A stretch of DNA of 64,000 nucleotides, taken from contig NZ_CP059600.1 in assembly GCF_022369475.1 (NCBI RefSeq), positions 496,001-560,000 on the forward strand, read 5' to 3'. Every line of letters starts with the position of its first letter. Positions within the stretch are counted from its first letter, which is position 1. Source of the stretch: Campylobacter sp. RM12651. GTDB lineage: Bacteria; Campylobacterota; Campylobacteria; Campylobacterales; Campylobacteraceae. The notes under the pieces were generated by a model. That model was not told where the DNA came from. It saw nothing but the letters and a program-made list of their open reading frames with translations, and ran no database searches. Position numbers and translations under genes: made by a program. Below are positions 36,342-45,282 of this stretch, piece by piece.

Positions 36342-36874
36342 GAAAAATTATTTTTTTATTAATAGCTTTAAATTGTTTCGCTATTAGTTTAGCAGATATT
36401 AATAAAGCTATTGAAAATCAAGAATATTCAAAAGTATGCAATAATTTAGTATATGATTTAGCTGTAAAAAATCAAGATGATGGATTGATGAATTTGTATG
36501 GTATTGCATGTTTAAGAACAGATTATATAAACAAACTATCAGCTGTTATTATTGCACTTAGAAATTCAAAAGAAGCAAGAGCTAATGCTGTTTATTATTC
36601 AACTATTTTATATAAGAAAAAATTATTACATTCAGCACTAGTTGATAACCTTAATATAAGCTCTATTAAGCTACCTAAGTGCGATTATATTTTATCTGAT
36701 ATTTACGATGATTATATATTAGGTAATTATATAAAGGAAAATGATAAATATATTTTTAGATATAATGATAAAATCTATGAAATGAGTTTGAGATTTGATA
36801 AACCATTTACTAAGATGGTTTTAACTATTTTAAATTCAAACAATCAAATATTAGAAGTGAAAGAGTACTGGTAA
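36338..36874 (+). CDS. Small secreted protein in the competence operon
   Basis: A 178-residue protein with a signal peptide (cleavage near ISLA-D). It is helical in the first half (possible TPR-like hairpin, NNLVYDLAVKNQDDGLMNLYGIACL) and beta-rich at the end. I do not recognise a family. It lies between the MshN-like gene and the assembly ATPase and overlaps both, so it is an operon member and probably a periplasmic component of the uptake machine. Confidence 0.5.
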   Translation: MRKIIFLLIALNCFAISLADINKAIENQEYSKVCNNLVYDLAVKNQDDGLMNLYGIACLRTDYINKLSAVIIALRNSKEARANAVYYSTILYKKKLLHSALVDNLNISSIKLPKCDYILSDIYDDYILGNYIKENDKYIFRYNDKIYEMSLRFDKPFTKMVLTILNSNNQILEVKEYW

Positions 36875-38610
36875 TGGAATTTGTAGATCGTTTAGGAGTT
36901 TTAGTATATAGAAGAAAAATGGAATTAAAAGACACTATTATGTCTTTTGAAAATCCACAAGATAAGTTAAATTATTTAAAAAGCGTTTTAGATGAAAGCA
37001 CATTAGAATCTTTATTGATTGACCTTTATAAGACTAATGGTATTACTTTAGATGATATTGCATTACATTTTGAAATAGGTAATAAAGAATTTTTAGAAAA
37101 AATTGCACAAAAATTAAGATTTGAATATATAGATTTAGATTCGGTTGATATTAATTATAAGATTTCTGAAAAAATTCAGTATTCAGTTTTATCAAACTAT
37201 GGATTTTTACCTTTTAAAGAAGATGAAATTAATTTATATGTAGCATATAAAGAACCATTTAATTTAGAAACTCAAGATAAAGTTCAACATTTATTTAGTA
37301 GAAAACTTGTTAAAAACTATGTCGCACATCCATCTCAAATTGATAGATATTTAAGTAAAATTCAATTAAATGAAAGTATAAAAGATATTATCAATGATAT
37401 TAGAAAAGAGTTAAGCTCTGATCCTACAATGACTGGTGGAGAGCAAGATAGCTCTGGAATTTTAAAATTAATTGAAGTTATCCTTAGAACTTGTATTGTA
37501 AATCGCTCAAGCGATATTCATATTGAGCCTACTGAGACAAACTGCATTGTTCGTGGTAGGATTGATGGTATGCTAACTGAAATATTTATTTTTGATAAAG
37601 ATATATATCCACCAATGGTTTCTAGAATGAAACTTTTATCAAATATGGATATTGCAGAGAAAAGAAAACCGCAAGATGGTAGATTTTCAGCTAGGGTTTT
37701 AGATAAAGAATATGATTTTCGTATTTCAACATTACCTATTATAAATGGCGAAAGTATAGTTTTAAGGATACTTGATAAATCAAAGATTTTAATTAGTCTA
37801 GGCAATCTTGGAATGCACCCTACAAATCTTGAAAGATTTCAAGCAGCAATGCATGCACCTTATGGGATTATTCTTGTAACTGGTCCAACAGGAAGTGGTA
37901 AAACAACTACTCTTTATGCTGCGCTTAATGATATGAAAAGCGTTGAGACTAAAATTATCACGGTTGAAGACCCTGTAGAGTATCAGTTGAATTTGATTCA
38001 GCAAGTGCATGTTAATGAAAAAGCAGGGCTAACATTTGCAGCTGCACTTAGGTCTATTCTAAGACAAGACCCTGATATTATAATGATAGGTGAGATTAGG
38101 GATGCTGAAACATTAACAATTGCTATTCAAGCAGCACTTACAGGACACTTAGTATTTTCAACTCTTCACACGAATGACGCAGTTTCAGCCGTTACTAGGA
38201 TAGTTGATATGGGGGTTGAGCCTTATATGGTTAGTGGTGCATTAACAGCAATTGAAGCACAAAGACTTGTAAGAAAGCTTTGCCCTAATTGTAAGCAAGT
38301 TACAAAAATACCTGATAATTTTTATTCAAGAATTGAAAAGTATGTAAAAGAAGTAGAAAATCCACAATTTTATAAGCCTGTAGGTTGCCCTAAATGTTCT
38401 CAAACAGGCTATACTGGTCGTGAAATGATAAGTGAAATTCTACCAATCAGCGATAGAATTTCTTCTATGGTTGCAGCGGGTGCATCTAAAGAAGAGATTA
38501 GAAAAGTAGCTTATGAAGAAGGTTTTGTTGATATGTTTCATGATGGTATAGTAAGAGCTGCTAAGGGTGTTACTAGTGTTGATGAAGTATTAAGAGTTGC
38601 GAAAGAGTAA
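36874..38610 (+). CDS. ctsE: Assembly ATPase of the DNA-uptake system (CtsE)
   Basis: A GspE/PilB-type secretion ATPase of 578 residues that powers pseudopilus assembly at the inner membrane. The N-terminal N1E-like domain (about 60-170) is followed by the motor, with Walker A GPTGSGKTTT, the Asp box, Walker B IIMIGEIRDAETL and the His box (LHTNDAVSA). A tetracysteine zinc site is present (CPNC and CPKC about 40 residues apart). In C. jejuni ctsE is required for transformation. Followed after 3 bases by ctsF. Confidence 0.85.
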   Translation: MEFVDRLGVLVYRRKMELKDTIMSFENPQDKLNYLKSVLDESTLESLLIDLYKTNGITLDDIALHFEIGNKEFLEKIAQKLRFEYIDLDSVDINYKISEKIQYSVLSNYGFLPFKEDEINLYVAYKEPFNLETQDKVQHLFSRKLVKNYVAHPSQIDRYLSKIQLNESIKDIINDIRKELSSDPTMTGGEQDSSGILKLIEVILRTCIVNRSSDIHIEPTETNCIVRGRIDGMLTEIFIFDKDIYPPMVSRMKLLSNMDIAEKRKPQDGRFSARVLDKEYDFRISTLPIINGESIVLRILDKSKILISLGNLGMHPTNLERFQAAMHAPYGIILVTGPTGSGKTTTLYAALNDMKSVETKIITVEDPVEYQLNLIQQVHVNEKAGLTFAAALRSILRQDPDIIMIGEIRDAETLTIAIQAALTGHLVFSTLHTNDAVSAVTRIVDMGVEPYMVSGALTAIEAQRLVRKLCPNCKQVTKIPDNFYSRIEKYVKEVENPQFYKPVGCPKCSQTGYTGREMISEILPISDRISSMVAAGASKEEIRKVAYEEGFVDMFHDGIVRAAKGVTSVDEVLRVAKE

Positions 38611-38613
38611 TAA

Positions 38614-39849
38614 ATGAAGAAATTTCAAGTTGAGTATATTAGTAAAGGACAAAAAAAGGTCTTAACTCTAACAGCGCAAAGCAAGGCAAGTGCTGTTGAA
38701 CAAGCTAAAAATAAAAATTTAGGCCGTATAGTAAAGGCTGGCGAAGTTCAAACCGTTTCGCTAGGAAGTGCTGTTGATAAATTAAAAAATTTATCTTTTT
38801 TTAAACCTACTATAAAATTACCTGATTTGATTGCTTCAATTAACCAATTAGGTGTTATGGCTGGTGCTGGTATTTCTATCCATGATAGTGTGAGAGAAGT
38901 TGCAAATTCAAGTGCAAATAAAAGGGTAAAAGAGATTTTTTCTAAAGTTTATGAGGACTTGAATGCTGGTCTTAGTATAAGTTTATCACTTGAACCATTT
39001 CAAGCTGAATTAGGTGATATTACACTAGCTATGGTTAAGCTAGGTGAAAGCACTGGTAAATTGGGTGAAAGTTTAAAAAAACTTGCAGAAATTTTACAAG
39101 AATTATATGACAATCAACAAAAGTTTAAAAAGGCTTTAAGGTATCCTATAATAGTTGTTACAGCTATTGCTATAGCATTTACTATCTTAATGCTTGTTGT
39201 TGTTCCGCAGTTTAAGGAGATATTTGAACAATTAGGGGCTAATTTACCACCTGCTACTAAGGCTTTGTTATTTATTGAGCATACTTTAAGAAATTATGGG
39301 ATATATGTTTTAGTTGTGCTTATTGGTGGGATATTTGCTAGTAAAAGATTTTATGGAATTAATGATAATTATAAAGCTTTAGTTGATAGATATGCTTTAA
39401 AAACTTATCTAATAGGAAAGATTATTTTATTTGCTACTATGAGTAGATTTAATCTTATTTTTACAGAGCTAGTAAGAGCAGGTATTCCTATTGCAGATGC
39501 ACTTGATACTTCACTTAGAACAATATCTAATACAACTATGAAAAATAAATTAAATGCTACTAAAGTTTCAATTTCAAGAGGGCTTAGCTTAACTGAATCT
39601 TTTAAAGAAACAGAACTTTATGAGAATATGCTTATTCAAATGATTAAAGCAGGCGAAGCCAGTGGTCAATTAGATGCAATGCTTGAAAAAGTTACTGGGT
39701 ATTATAAGGAAAGATTTAATAATATTATAGATAACCTATCAAGCTATATTGAGCCAATTCTTATGTTATTTATTGCTGGTATGGTTCTTTTCTTAGCACT
39801 TGGTATTTTTATGCCTATGTGGGATTTAGGAAGCGCTGTAAAAAGCTAA
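38614..39849 (+). CDS. ctsF: Inner-membrane platform protein (CtsF)
   Basis: A GspF/PilC-type protein of 411 residues. Two homologous cytoplasmic helical domains (GVMAGAGISIHDSVREV and LVRAGIPIADALDTS) alternate with three membrane helices, the last near the C terminus (ILMLFIAGMVLFLALGIFMPMWDLG). It anchors assembly ATPase activity to pseudopilin polymerisation. Last gene of the operon, closed by a strong hairpin. No pseudopilin gene is present in the window. Confidence 0.85.
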   Translation: MKKFQVEYISKGQKKVLTLTAQSKASAVEQAKNKNLGRIVKAGEVQTVSLGSAVDKLKNLSFFKPTIKLPDLIASINQLGVMAGAGISIHDSVREVANSSANKRVKEIFSKVYEDLNAGLSISLSLEPFQAELGDITLAMVKLGESTGKLGESLKKLAEILQELYDNQQKFKKALRYPIIVVTAIAIAFTILMLVVVPQFKEIFEQLGANLPPATKALLFIEHTLRNYGIYVLVVLIGGIFASKRFYGINDNYKALVDRYALKTYLIGKIILFATMSRFNLIFTELVRAGIPIADALDTSLRTISNTTMKNKLNATKVSISRGLSLTESFKETELYENMLIQMIKAGEASGQLDAMLEKVTGYYKERFNNIIDNLSSYIEPILMLFIAGMVLFLALGIFMPMWDLGSAVKS

Positions 39850-39854
39850 ATAAA

Positions 39855-39882
39855 ATCTTTAGTCAAGAATTTGACTAAAGAT
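39855..39882 (+). terminator. Terminator of the DNA-uptake operon
   Basis: ATCTTTAGTCAA and its exact 12-base complement around a four-base loop, six bases after the ctsF stop. It is followed by AATACATTTCTTTATT, a partial T-rich tail. Confidence 0.75.
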
Positions 39883-40017
39883 AATACATTTCTTTATTAG
39901 TTTGAATTTACAATAATTTAACTAAGTTCTATACAATCACTAAGCTACAATATTTTTTAATTTGATAAATAGTTTTAATTTTAATGAATTAAAATAATCT
40001 TTGTAAGCTATTTGGTT

Positions 40018-40033
40018 TATAATATAAATTATA
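40018..40033 (+). promoter_or_regulatory. -10 box and palindrome upstream of racRS
   Basis: TATAAT-ATAA-ATTATA, a perfect palindrome whose first arm is a consensus -10 hexamer, 60 bases before the regulator start. It could be both promoter and autoregulatory site. AT-only palindromes arise easily here, so caution is needed. Confidence 0.4.
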
Positions 40034-40082
40034 GATTTTGATAAGGTTTTATCTGTATTAGTAATTATTTAAAGGAGTTAAA

Positions 40083-40760
40083 ATGACTAGAATATTAATG
40101 ATTGAAGATGATTTAGAATTAGCAGAAATTTTAAAAGAATATTTAGAGCAATATGATATGAAAGTTGATATTGCTGATGAACCATATATTGGATTGTCAA
40201 AATTAAATCTTACTACATATGATTTGATTATATTAGATTTAACATTGCCTGGAATGGACGGACTTGAAGTATGTAAAGAAATTAGAAAAAAATATACTAG
40301 TCCAATTATAGTATCATCTGCAAGACACGATATAAATGATAAGGTAGAAGCTTTAGAATTAGGCGCTGATGATTATTTACCAAAACCGTATGATCCAAAA
40401 GAATTAAAAGCTAGAATTACATCGCATTTAAGAAGATTTGAACAAATTCAAATAAGTGCAAACGAGCATAGCAACAAGACTTTAGAATATGATGAATTTA
40501 AACACGCTATTTATTTTAGGGGCAAAGAATTAGTTTTAACAAATGCAGAATTTGATATTTTAAGTTATTTAATTAAAAAAGAAGGTGGTGTAGTTAGCCG
40601 CGAAGAATTAATTTACAATTGTTCTTCAATTAATGAAGAAAGTTCTAATAAAAGTATAGATGTAATTATTTCTAGAATAAGACAAAAAATTAGTGATGAT
40701 AGCAAAACTCCAACTCATATTCACGCAATTAGGGGAATTGGTTATAAGCTAACACAATGA
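40083..40760 (+). CDS. racR: OmpR-family response regulator, RacR-like
   Basis: A 225-residue two-component regulator. The receiver domain has the acidic pair EDD at 8-10, the phospho-acceptor in LIILDLTLPGMDGLEV, SSAR at the switch position and lysine in LPKPYDPKEL. A winged-helix DNA-binding domain follows, ending IRGIGYKLTQ. The DLTLPGMDGLEVCKEIR segment and DDYLPKPYDPKEL closely match Campylobacter RacR and Helicobacter ArsR (HP0166), so the name is a family-level call. AAAGGAG precedes the ATG. Coupled to the kinase by ATGA. Confidence 0.75.
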   Translation: MTRILMIEDDLELAEILKEYLEQYDMKVDIADEPYIGLSKLNLTTYDLIILDLTLPGMDGLEVCKEIRKKYTSPIIVSSARHDINDKVEALELGADDYLPKPYDPKELKARITSHLRRFEQIQISANEHSNKTLEYDEFKHAIYFRGKELVLTNAEFDILSYLIKKEGGVVSREELIYNCSSINEESSNKSIDVIISRIRQKISDDSKTPTHIHAIRGIGYKLTQ

Positions 40761-42010
40761 AATCTAGTATTTTTTATGTAATTACTTTTATTTTTATATT
40801 AGCTACTTCAACTATAGGAATGGCGTTTATTTGGTTGATTAATTATGATAAGGATAATTATTCAAACGAACTAAACGCTAGATATTCTTACTTAGCGAAT
40901 TTAAAACTCCAAGAATTAAATAATGCAATTACTGAAGATGAATTTAATTACAAACAAAATCAATTTAAACTTAAATTAATAGACCAAGATAGTAAAAAAT
41001 TAATTTTATTTGATGCTATAACATTGGCTGAAGATAGTAATAATTTAGGAGCAAGTAAAATTCTTACAAGTAATGGCAAGAATTATTTATATATAATAGC
41101 AAATGATAAAGATTTCTTATATGAAGATACGAATTTTAATTCTTATAGATATATGAGTATTCAAATAATATTATGTATAGTTATTTTGGTTTTATTAATT
41201 AGTTATATATTTGTTATAGGTAAATTAAGACCTATTAGAAGACTTAAAAGACAAATTACAAAATTTGCTAGCAATGACTTAGATAATATAGAAAATATAA
41301 GCAAGGGTAATGATGAGATTTCTCAAGTTTCAGATGCTTTTTATCAAGCTATTAAAAAAATTAAAGATTTAAATACTTCAAGACAATTTTTTTTAAGAAA
41401 TATAATGCACGAGCTTAAAACTCCAATTACAAAAGGTAGAATTACAGCTGAAATGCTAGAAGATACGAAATTTAAGCAAAGACTTATAAATGTATTTGAT
41501 AGAATGGTTATTTTAATAGATGAATTGGCCGCAGTAGAGCAAATCACAAGTGGAGTTGCAAAAAATCCAAAGAAAATTTCAATTACTCACATTTTTAATG
41601 AAGCAAAAGAAATGTTGCTTTTAGAAAATGAAAAAATTAATATTATAAGTGATAATACTTTTGTAGTTTATGTTGATTTTAAATTATTTACAACTGCAAT
41701 TAAAAATTTATTAGATAACGCTATTAAATATTCAGATGATAATGCTGTAAGAGTTATAATTTGCCATGAAAGTATAAAGTTTTATAACAAAGGTAAAAAA
41801 TTAGATAAAAATATTGAGTATTATTTAGAGCCTTTTACTCAAGGTGGTAATAAGAGTTCAAATTCTTTTGGCTTGGGGCTTTATGTTGTAAATACGATTT
41901 TAGAAGCTCATAAATTGAAATTAAATTATAACTATGATAATGGTTATAATATTTTTGCTATTACTAATCTTGATAATATAATCAAAGAAGAAAAAACTCA
42001 AGAAAAATAA
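40757..42010 (+). CDS. racS: Sensor histidine kinase, RacS-like
   Basis: A 417-residue membrane kinase. TM1 (about 5-27) is followed by a short periplasmic sensor region of about 100 residues, TM2 (about 132-155), a HAMP-like segment and the dimerisation/phospho-acceptor motif MHELKTPITKGR. The ATPase part has N box NLLDNAIKYS and a GLGLYVV motif; the G1 box is degenerate. Partner of the overlapping RacR-like regulator. In C. jejuni RacRS responds to temperature and respiratory conditions; the signal here is not visible. Confidence 0.75.
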   Translation: MKSSIFYVITFIFILATSTIGMAFIWLINYDKDNYSNELNARYSYLANLKLQELNNAITEDEFNYKQNQFKLKLIDQDSKKLILFDAITLAEDSNNLGASKILTSNGKNYLYIIANDKDFLYEDTNFNSYRYMSIQIILCIVILVLLISYIFVIGKLRPIRRLKRQITKFASNDLDNIENISKGNDEISQVSDAFYQAIKKIKDLNTSRQFFLRNIMHELKTPITKGRITAEMLEDTKFKQRLINVFDRMVILIDELAAVEQITSGVAKNPKKISITHIFNEAKEMLLLENEKINIISDNTFVVYVDFKLFTTAIKNLLDNAIKYSDDNAVRVIICHESIKFYNKGKKLDKNIEYYLEPFTQGGNKSSNSFGLGLYVVNTILEAHKLKLNYNYDNGYNIFAITNLDNIIKEEKTQEK

Positions 42011-42032
42011 CTTTTATTAACTTTAAAAAAGC

Positions 42033-42038
42033 TAAAAT
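42033..42038 (+). promoter_or_regulatory. -10 box of the rpsB-tsf operon
   Basis: TAAAAT in GCTAAAATAC, 92 bases before the rpsB ATG, giving a leader of about 85 bases that contains the nested hairpin below. Confidence 0.55.
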
Positions 42039-42054
42039 ACCCGCTTATTTCACA

Positions 42055-42099
42055 CACACCAATCCTTATTTGTTGCAACGCTAGTTGTATTTGGGTGTG
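42055..42099 (+). ncRNA. Structured rpsB mRNA leader (possible S2 autoregulatory element)
   Basis: Two nested stems. The outer one pairs CACACCAA (42055-42062) with TTGGGTGTG (42091-42099), with one bulged G. The inner one pairs TGCAAC (42074-42079) with GTTGTA (42084-42089) around GCTA. E. coli and other bacteria have an S2-binding rpsB leader. Whether this one works alike is inference; pairing and position are seen directly. Confidence 0.5.
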
Positions 42100-42130
42100 G
42101 AGGTAAAAACAATTTTTTAAGGAGAAACCT

Positions 42131-42901
42131 ATGGTTACAATGAGAGATTTATTAGAATGTGGTGTGCATTTTGGGCATCAAACAAGACGCTGGAATCCTA
42201 AAATGAAAAAGTTCATTTTTGGTGAGAGAAAAGGTATTTATGTAATTGATTTACAAAAAACAATTAGATATTTTAGATATACATACAATATCGTTCGTGA
42301 TGCAGCAGCAGAAGGTAAAACAATTTTATTTGTTGGAACTAAAAAGCAAGCAACAGATGCTATTAAAGAATATGCAATTAAATGTGGAATGCCATATGTA
42401 AATCACAGATGGTTAGGCGGTATGATGACAAACTTTGAAACTATTCGCCAATCAATTAGAAAACTTGAAGTTATTGAAAGTATGCAAGAAGATGGAAGCA
42501 TTAATTTATTAACTAAAAAAGAAGCATTAATGCTAAATCGTAAAAAAGAAAAATTATTAGATTATTTAGGCGGTATTAGAGACCTTAAAACTCGCCCTGA
42601 TATGATTTTTGTAATTGATACAGTAAAAGAAAAAATTGCAGTTGCAGAAGCAAATAGATTAAAAATCCCAGTAGTAGCTCCAATTGATACAAACTGCGAT
42701 CCTGATGTTGTAGATTTTCCTATCCCAGGTAATGATGATGCTATTCGTTCAGTTCAATTATTCTGCCAAGAAATGTGCGAAGCTATATTAGAAGGTAAAG
42801 CTTTAAGAGAACAAGATGGTGAAGTAGTTGAAAGAGCAGAAGTTAGTGAAGATGAAAAACAAGAAGTATTAGAAGAAGCTATGATGGAAGGGGAAATGTA
42901 A
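42131..42901 (+). CDS. rpsB: Ribosomal protein uS2
   Basis: A 256-residue small-subunit protein. Family motifs [44 protein letters not shown] and [21 protein letters not shown]. The C-terminal 30 residues are strongly acidic. Strong ribosome-binding site AAGGAGAAACCT. The stop overlaps the tsf start. Confidence 0.98.
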   Translation: MVTMRDLLECGVHFGHQTRRWNPKMKKFIFGERKGIYVIDLQKTIRYFRYTYNIVRDAAAEGKTILFVGTKKQATDAIKEYAIKCGMPYVNHRWLGGMMTNFETIRQSIRKLEVIESMQEDGSINLLTKKEALMLNRKKEKLLDYLGGIRDLKTRPDMIFVIDTVKEKIAVAEANRLKIPVVAPIDTNCDPDVVDFPIPGNDDAIRSVQLFCQEMCEAILEGKALREQDGEVVERAEVSEDEKQEVLEEAMMEGEM

Positions 42902-43965
42902 TGGCAGAAATTACAGCAGCTATGGTAAAAGACCTGCGCGAAAGCACAGGTGCTGGAATGATGGATTGTAAAAACGCACTTAAAGAGTGTGATGGAGATA
43001 TGCAAAAAGCGGTTGAATACTTAAGAGAAAAAGGCTTAAGTAAAGCTGCTAAAAAAGCTGATAGGCTAGCAGCTGAAGGTTTAATTGGTGTTAAACTTTC
43101 AAATAATTTAGCAAGTTTAGTAGAAATCAATTCAGAAACTGACTTCGTTGCTAAAAATGATAAATTTATAGATTTAGTAAATAAAACAGTTGAACAAGTT
43201 CAAGTTAGTGGAGTTTGCGATGTTGAAAGTTTATTAAATAGCAATATTGATGGGGCTAAATTTGAAGATTATCTAAAAAATCAAATCGCAACTATTGGAG
43301 AAAATTTAGTTGTAAGAAGATTTGCTACTTTAAAAGCAAATGATAATGAAGCTTTAAGTGGTTATTTACACACAAATGGTCGTGTAGGTGTTATCGTTAA
43401 GGCTAAATTTAATAATGCTGCTAATAAAGCAAAAGTTGAAGAATTTTTAAAACAACTTTGTATGCATATTGCAGCTATGAAACCAAGTGTTTTAAGTTAT
43501 AAAGATTTAGATAAGGAATTTGTAGAAGCTGAATATAGAGCTTTATGTGCTGAACTTGAAAAAGAAAATGAAGAATTAGTTCGCCTTAAAAAGCCACTTC
43601 ATAAAATTCCACAATTTGCAAGTAGATTACAAATTACTGATGCAGTTTTAAAGAAAGCTGAAGAAGATATAAAAGCTGAATTAAAAGCTCAAAATAAACC
43701 AGAGCAAATTTGGGATAAAATTGTTCCTGGTCAAATGGCAAGATTTATAGCTGATAACTCAATTTTAGATTCTCGCCTTACATTAATGGGACAATTTTAT
43801 GTAATGGATGATAAAAAAACAGTAGAGCAAGTTATTGCTGATAAATCAGTTGAATTAAAAGATGAATTAGTAATTGAAAGCTTCGTAAAATATGAAGTTG
43901 GCGAAGGCTTAGAAAAGAAAAACGAAGATTTCGCAGCAGAAGTTGCAGCTCAAATGGGTAATTAA
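42901..43965 (+). CDS. tsf: Elongation factor Ts
   Basis: Nucleotide-exchange factor for EF-Tu, 354 residues. N-terminal UBA-like module VKDLRESTGAGMMDCKNALKE with the TDFVAKND contact loop, and two dimerisation subdomains. Longer than the E. coli protein, as usual in this group. Overlaps rpsB and the ABC ATPase gene by one base each. Confidence 0.97.
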   Translation: MAEITAAMVKDLRESTGAGMMDCKNALKECDGDMQKAVEYLREKGLSKAAKKADRLAAEGLIGVKLSNNLASLVEINSETDFVAKNDKFIDLVNKTVEQVQVSGVCDVESLLNSNIDGAKFEDYLKNQIATIGENLVVRRFATLKANDNEALSGYLHTNGRVGVIVKAKFNNAANKAKVEEFLKQLCMHIAAMKPSVLSYKDLDKEFVEAEYRALCAELEKENEELVRLKKPLHKIPQFASRLQITDAVLKKAEEDIKAELKAQNKPEQIWDKIVPGQMARFIADNSILDSRLTLMGQFYVMDDKKTVEQVIADKSVELKDELVIESFVKYEVGEGLEKKNEDFAAEVAAQMGN

Positions 43966-44585
43966 TGTTAAAAGCAAGCGGTATTGGTAAAAAATACGAT
44001 GCCGTTTTATTTAACAATTTAAATTTAACTTTAAATCCGCAACAAACTTTAGCCGTCTTAGGCAAAAGTGGTTGCGGAAAATCTACATTATTGCATATTT
44101 TATCAACACTTTTAGCACCTGATAGCGGGGAAGTCTTTTATAAAGATAAGAATATTTATAAACTTAGCGAAGATGAAAGATTATTAATAAGAAGAAATGA
44201 TTTTGGAATTATTTTTCAGCAGCATTATCTTTTTAAAGGATTTTCAGCTTATGAAAATATTGAATTAGCAAGTGTTTTATCAAATAATAAAATAGATGAT
44301 GAGATAATTAATTTTTTAGGTATTAAAGAAATTCTAAATAAAAAAGCTAATGAATTAAGTGGCGGAGAGCAACAAAGAGTAAGTATTGCTAGAGTTCTTT
44401 GCAAAAAACCTAAAATTATTTTTGCTGATGAGCCAACTGGAAATCTTGACCCAGTAAATGCAAAAATAGCTATGAAGTTATTAATTGATTATGTTAAATT
44501 AAATAATTCAGCCTTATTTTTAATTACTCACGATGAAAATTTAGCTTTAATGTGTGATGATATTTTAAGGATAAATAATGGGTAA
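43965..44585 (+). CDS. ABC transporter ATP-binding protein (LolD/FtsE-like)
   Basis: A 206-residue ABC ATPase. Walker A GKSGCGKST, Q-loop FQQHYLFKGF, signature LSGGEQQR, Walker B IIFADEPTGNLD and the H-loop THDE. The FQQHYLF and EPTGNLDP features and small size fit the LolD/MacB/FtsE group. No permease gene is nearby, so its membrane partner must be encoded elsewhere. It overlaps tsf and the sirtuin gene. Confidence 0.8.
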   Translation: MLKASGIGKKYDAVLFNNLNLTLNPQQTLAVLGKSGCGKSTLLHILSTLLAPDSGEVFYKDKNIYKLSEDERLLIRRNDFGIIFQQHYLFKGFSAYENIELASVLSNNKIDDEIINFLGIKEILNKKANELSGGEQQRVSIARVLCKKPKIIFADEPTGNLDPVNAKIAMKLLIDYVKLNNSALFLITHDENLALMCDDILRINNG

Positions 44586-45282
44586 GTTAGTTTTTTTAAG
44601 TGGTGCTGGTCTTAGTGCTCCATCTGGCTTAAGCACATTTAGAGATAATGATGGTTTGTGGGAGCAATATGATTTAGATGTGGTTTGTAATTATCAAACT
44701 TGGATTAAAAATTTTAATTTAGTTCATGAGTTTTATAATAAAAGAAGACTTGAATTAAGAAAAGTTAAACCTAATAAAATGCACGAGAAGATTGCTGAAA
44801 TATCAAAGCGTTTTGAAGTTATTAATTTTACTCAAAATGTTGATGATTTATTAGAGCGTGCAGGGTGTGAAAATGTAATTCACTTGCACGGAAAATTATT
44901 AGAATTACACTGCACTAATTGTAATGACATTACTAAGCTTAATTTAAATGATGATTTGGAATTTAAATTTGAAAATTGTAAAAAATGCCAAAGTAAATTA
45001 ATTAAACCTAGTGTGGTATTTTTTGGAGAACAAGCGCCATTTTATACTGATTTATATTCAACATTTTACAATCTTAATGAAGATGATTTGGTGGTTATCA
45101 TAGGAACAAGTGGTGCAGTTATTAATATAAATTATTTATTAAGGTTTGCAAAATCTAAAAATATATTAATTAATTTAGAAAAAAATAAATATATAAATGA
45201 AGCTTTATTTTCTCATATTATTTATAAATCTTGTGATGAATGTATAGATGAATTAGAGCAAATTATTCAAGAATGGAACTAG
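44578..45282 (+). CDS. cobB: Sirtuin NAD-dependent deacylase (CobB-type)
   Basis: A 234-residue sirtuin removing acyl groups from lysine using NAD+. GAGLSAPSGLSTFRDNDGLW (NAD site), TQNVDDL, catalytic HLHGK and a four-cysteine zinc site (CTNC and CKKC). FYNKRR carries the Tyr-x2-Arg pair that in class III sirtuins accommodates succinyl or malonyl groups, so desuccinylase activity is predicted. It overlaps the ABC ATPase gene by 8 bases and fliR by 10, so it is translationally coupled into a ribosome/flagellum operon; as I recall C. jejuni, it is not at this position there. Confidence 0.9.
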   Translation: MGKLVFLSGAGLSAPSGLSTFRDNDGLWEQYDLDVVCNYQTWIKNFNLVHEFYNKRRLELRKVKPNKMHEKIAEISKRFEVINFTQNVDDLLERAGCENVIHLHGKLLELHCTNCNDITKLNLNDDLEFKFENCKKCQSKLIKPSVVFFGEQAPFYTDLYSTFYNLNEDDLVVIIGTSGAVININYLLRFAKSKNILINLEKNKYINEALFSHIIYKSCDECIDELEQIIQEWN

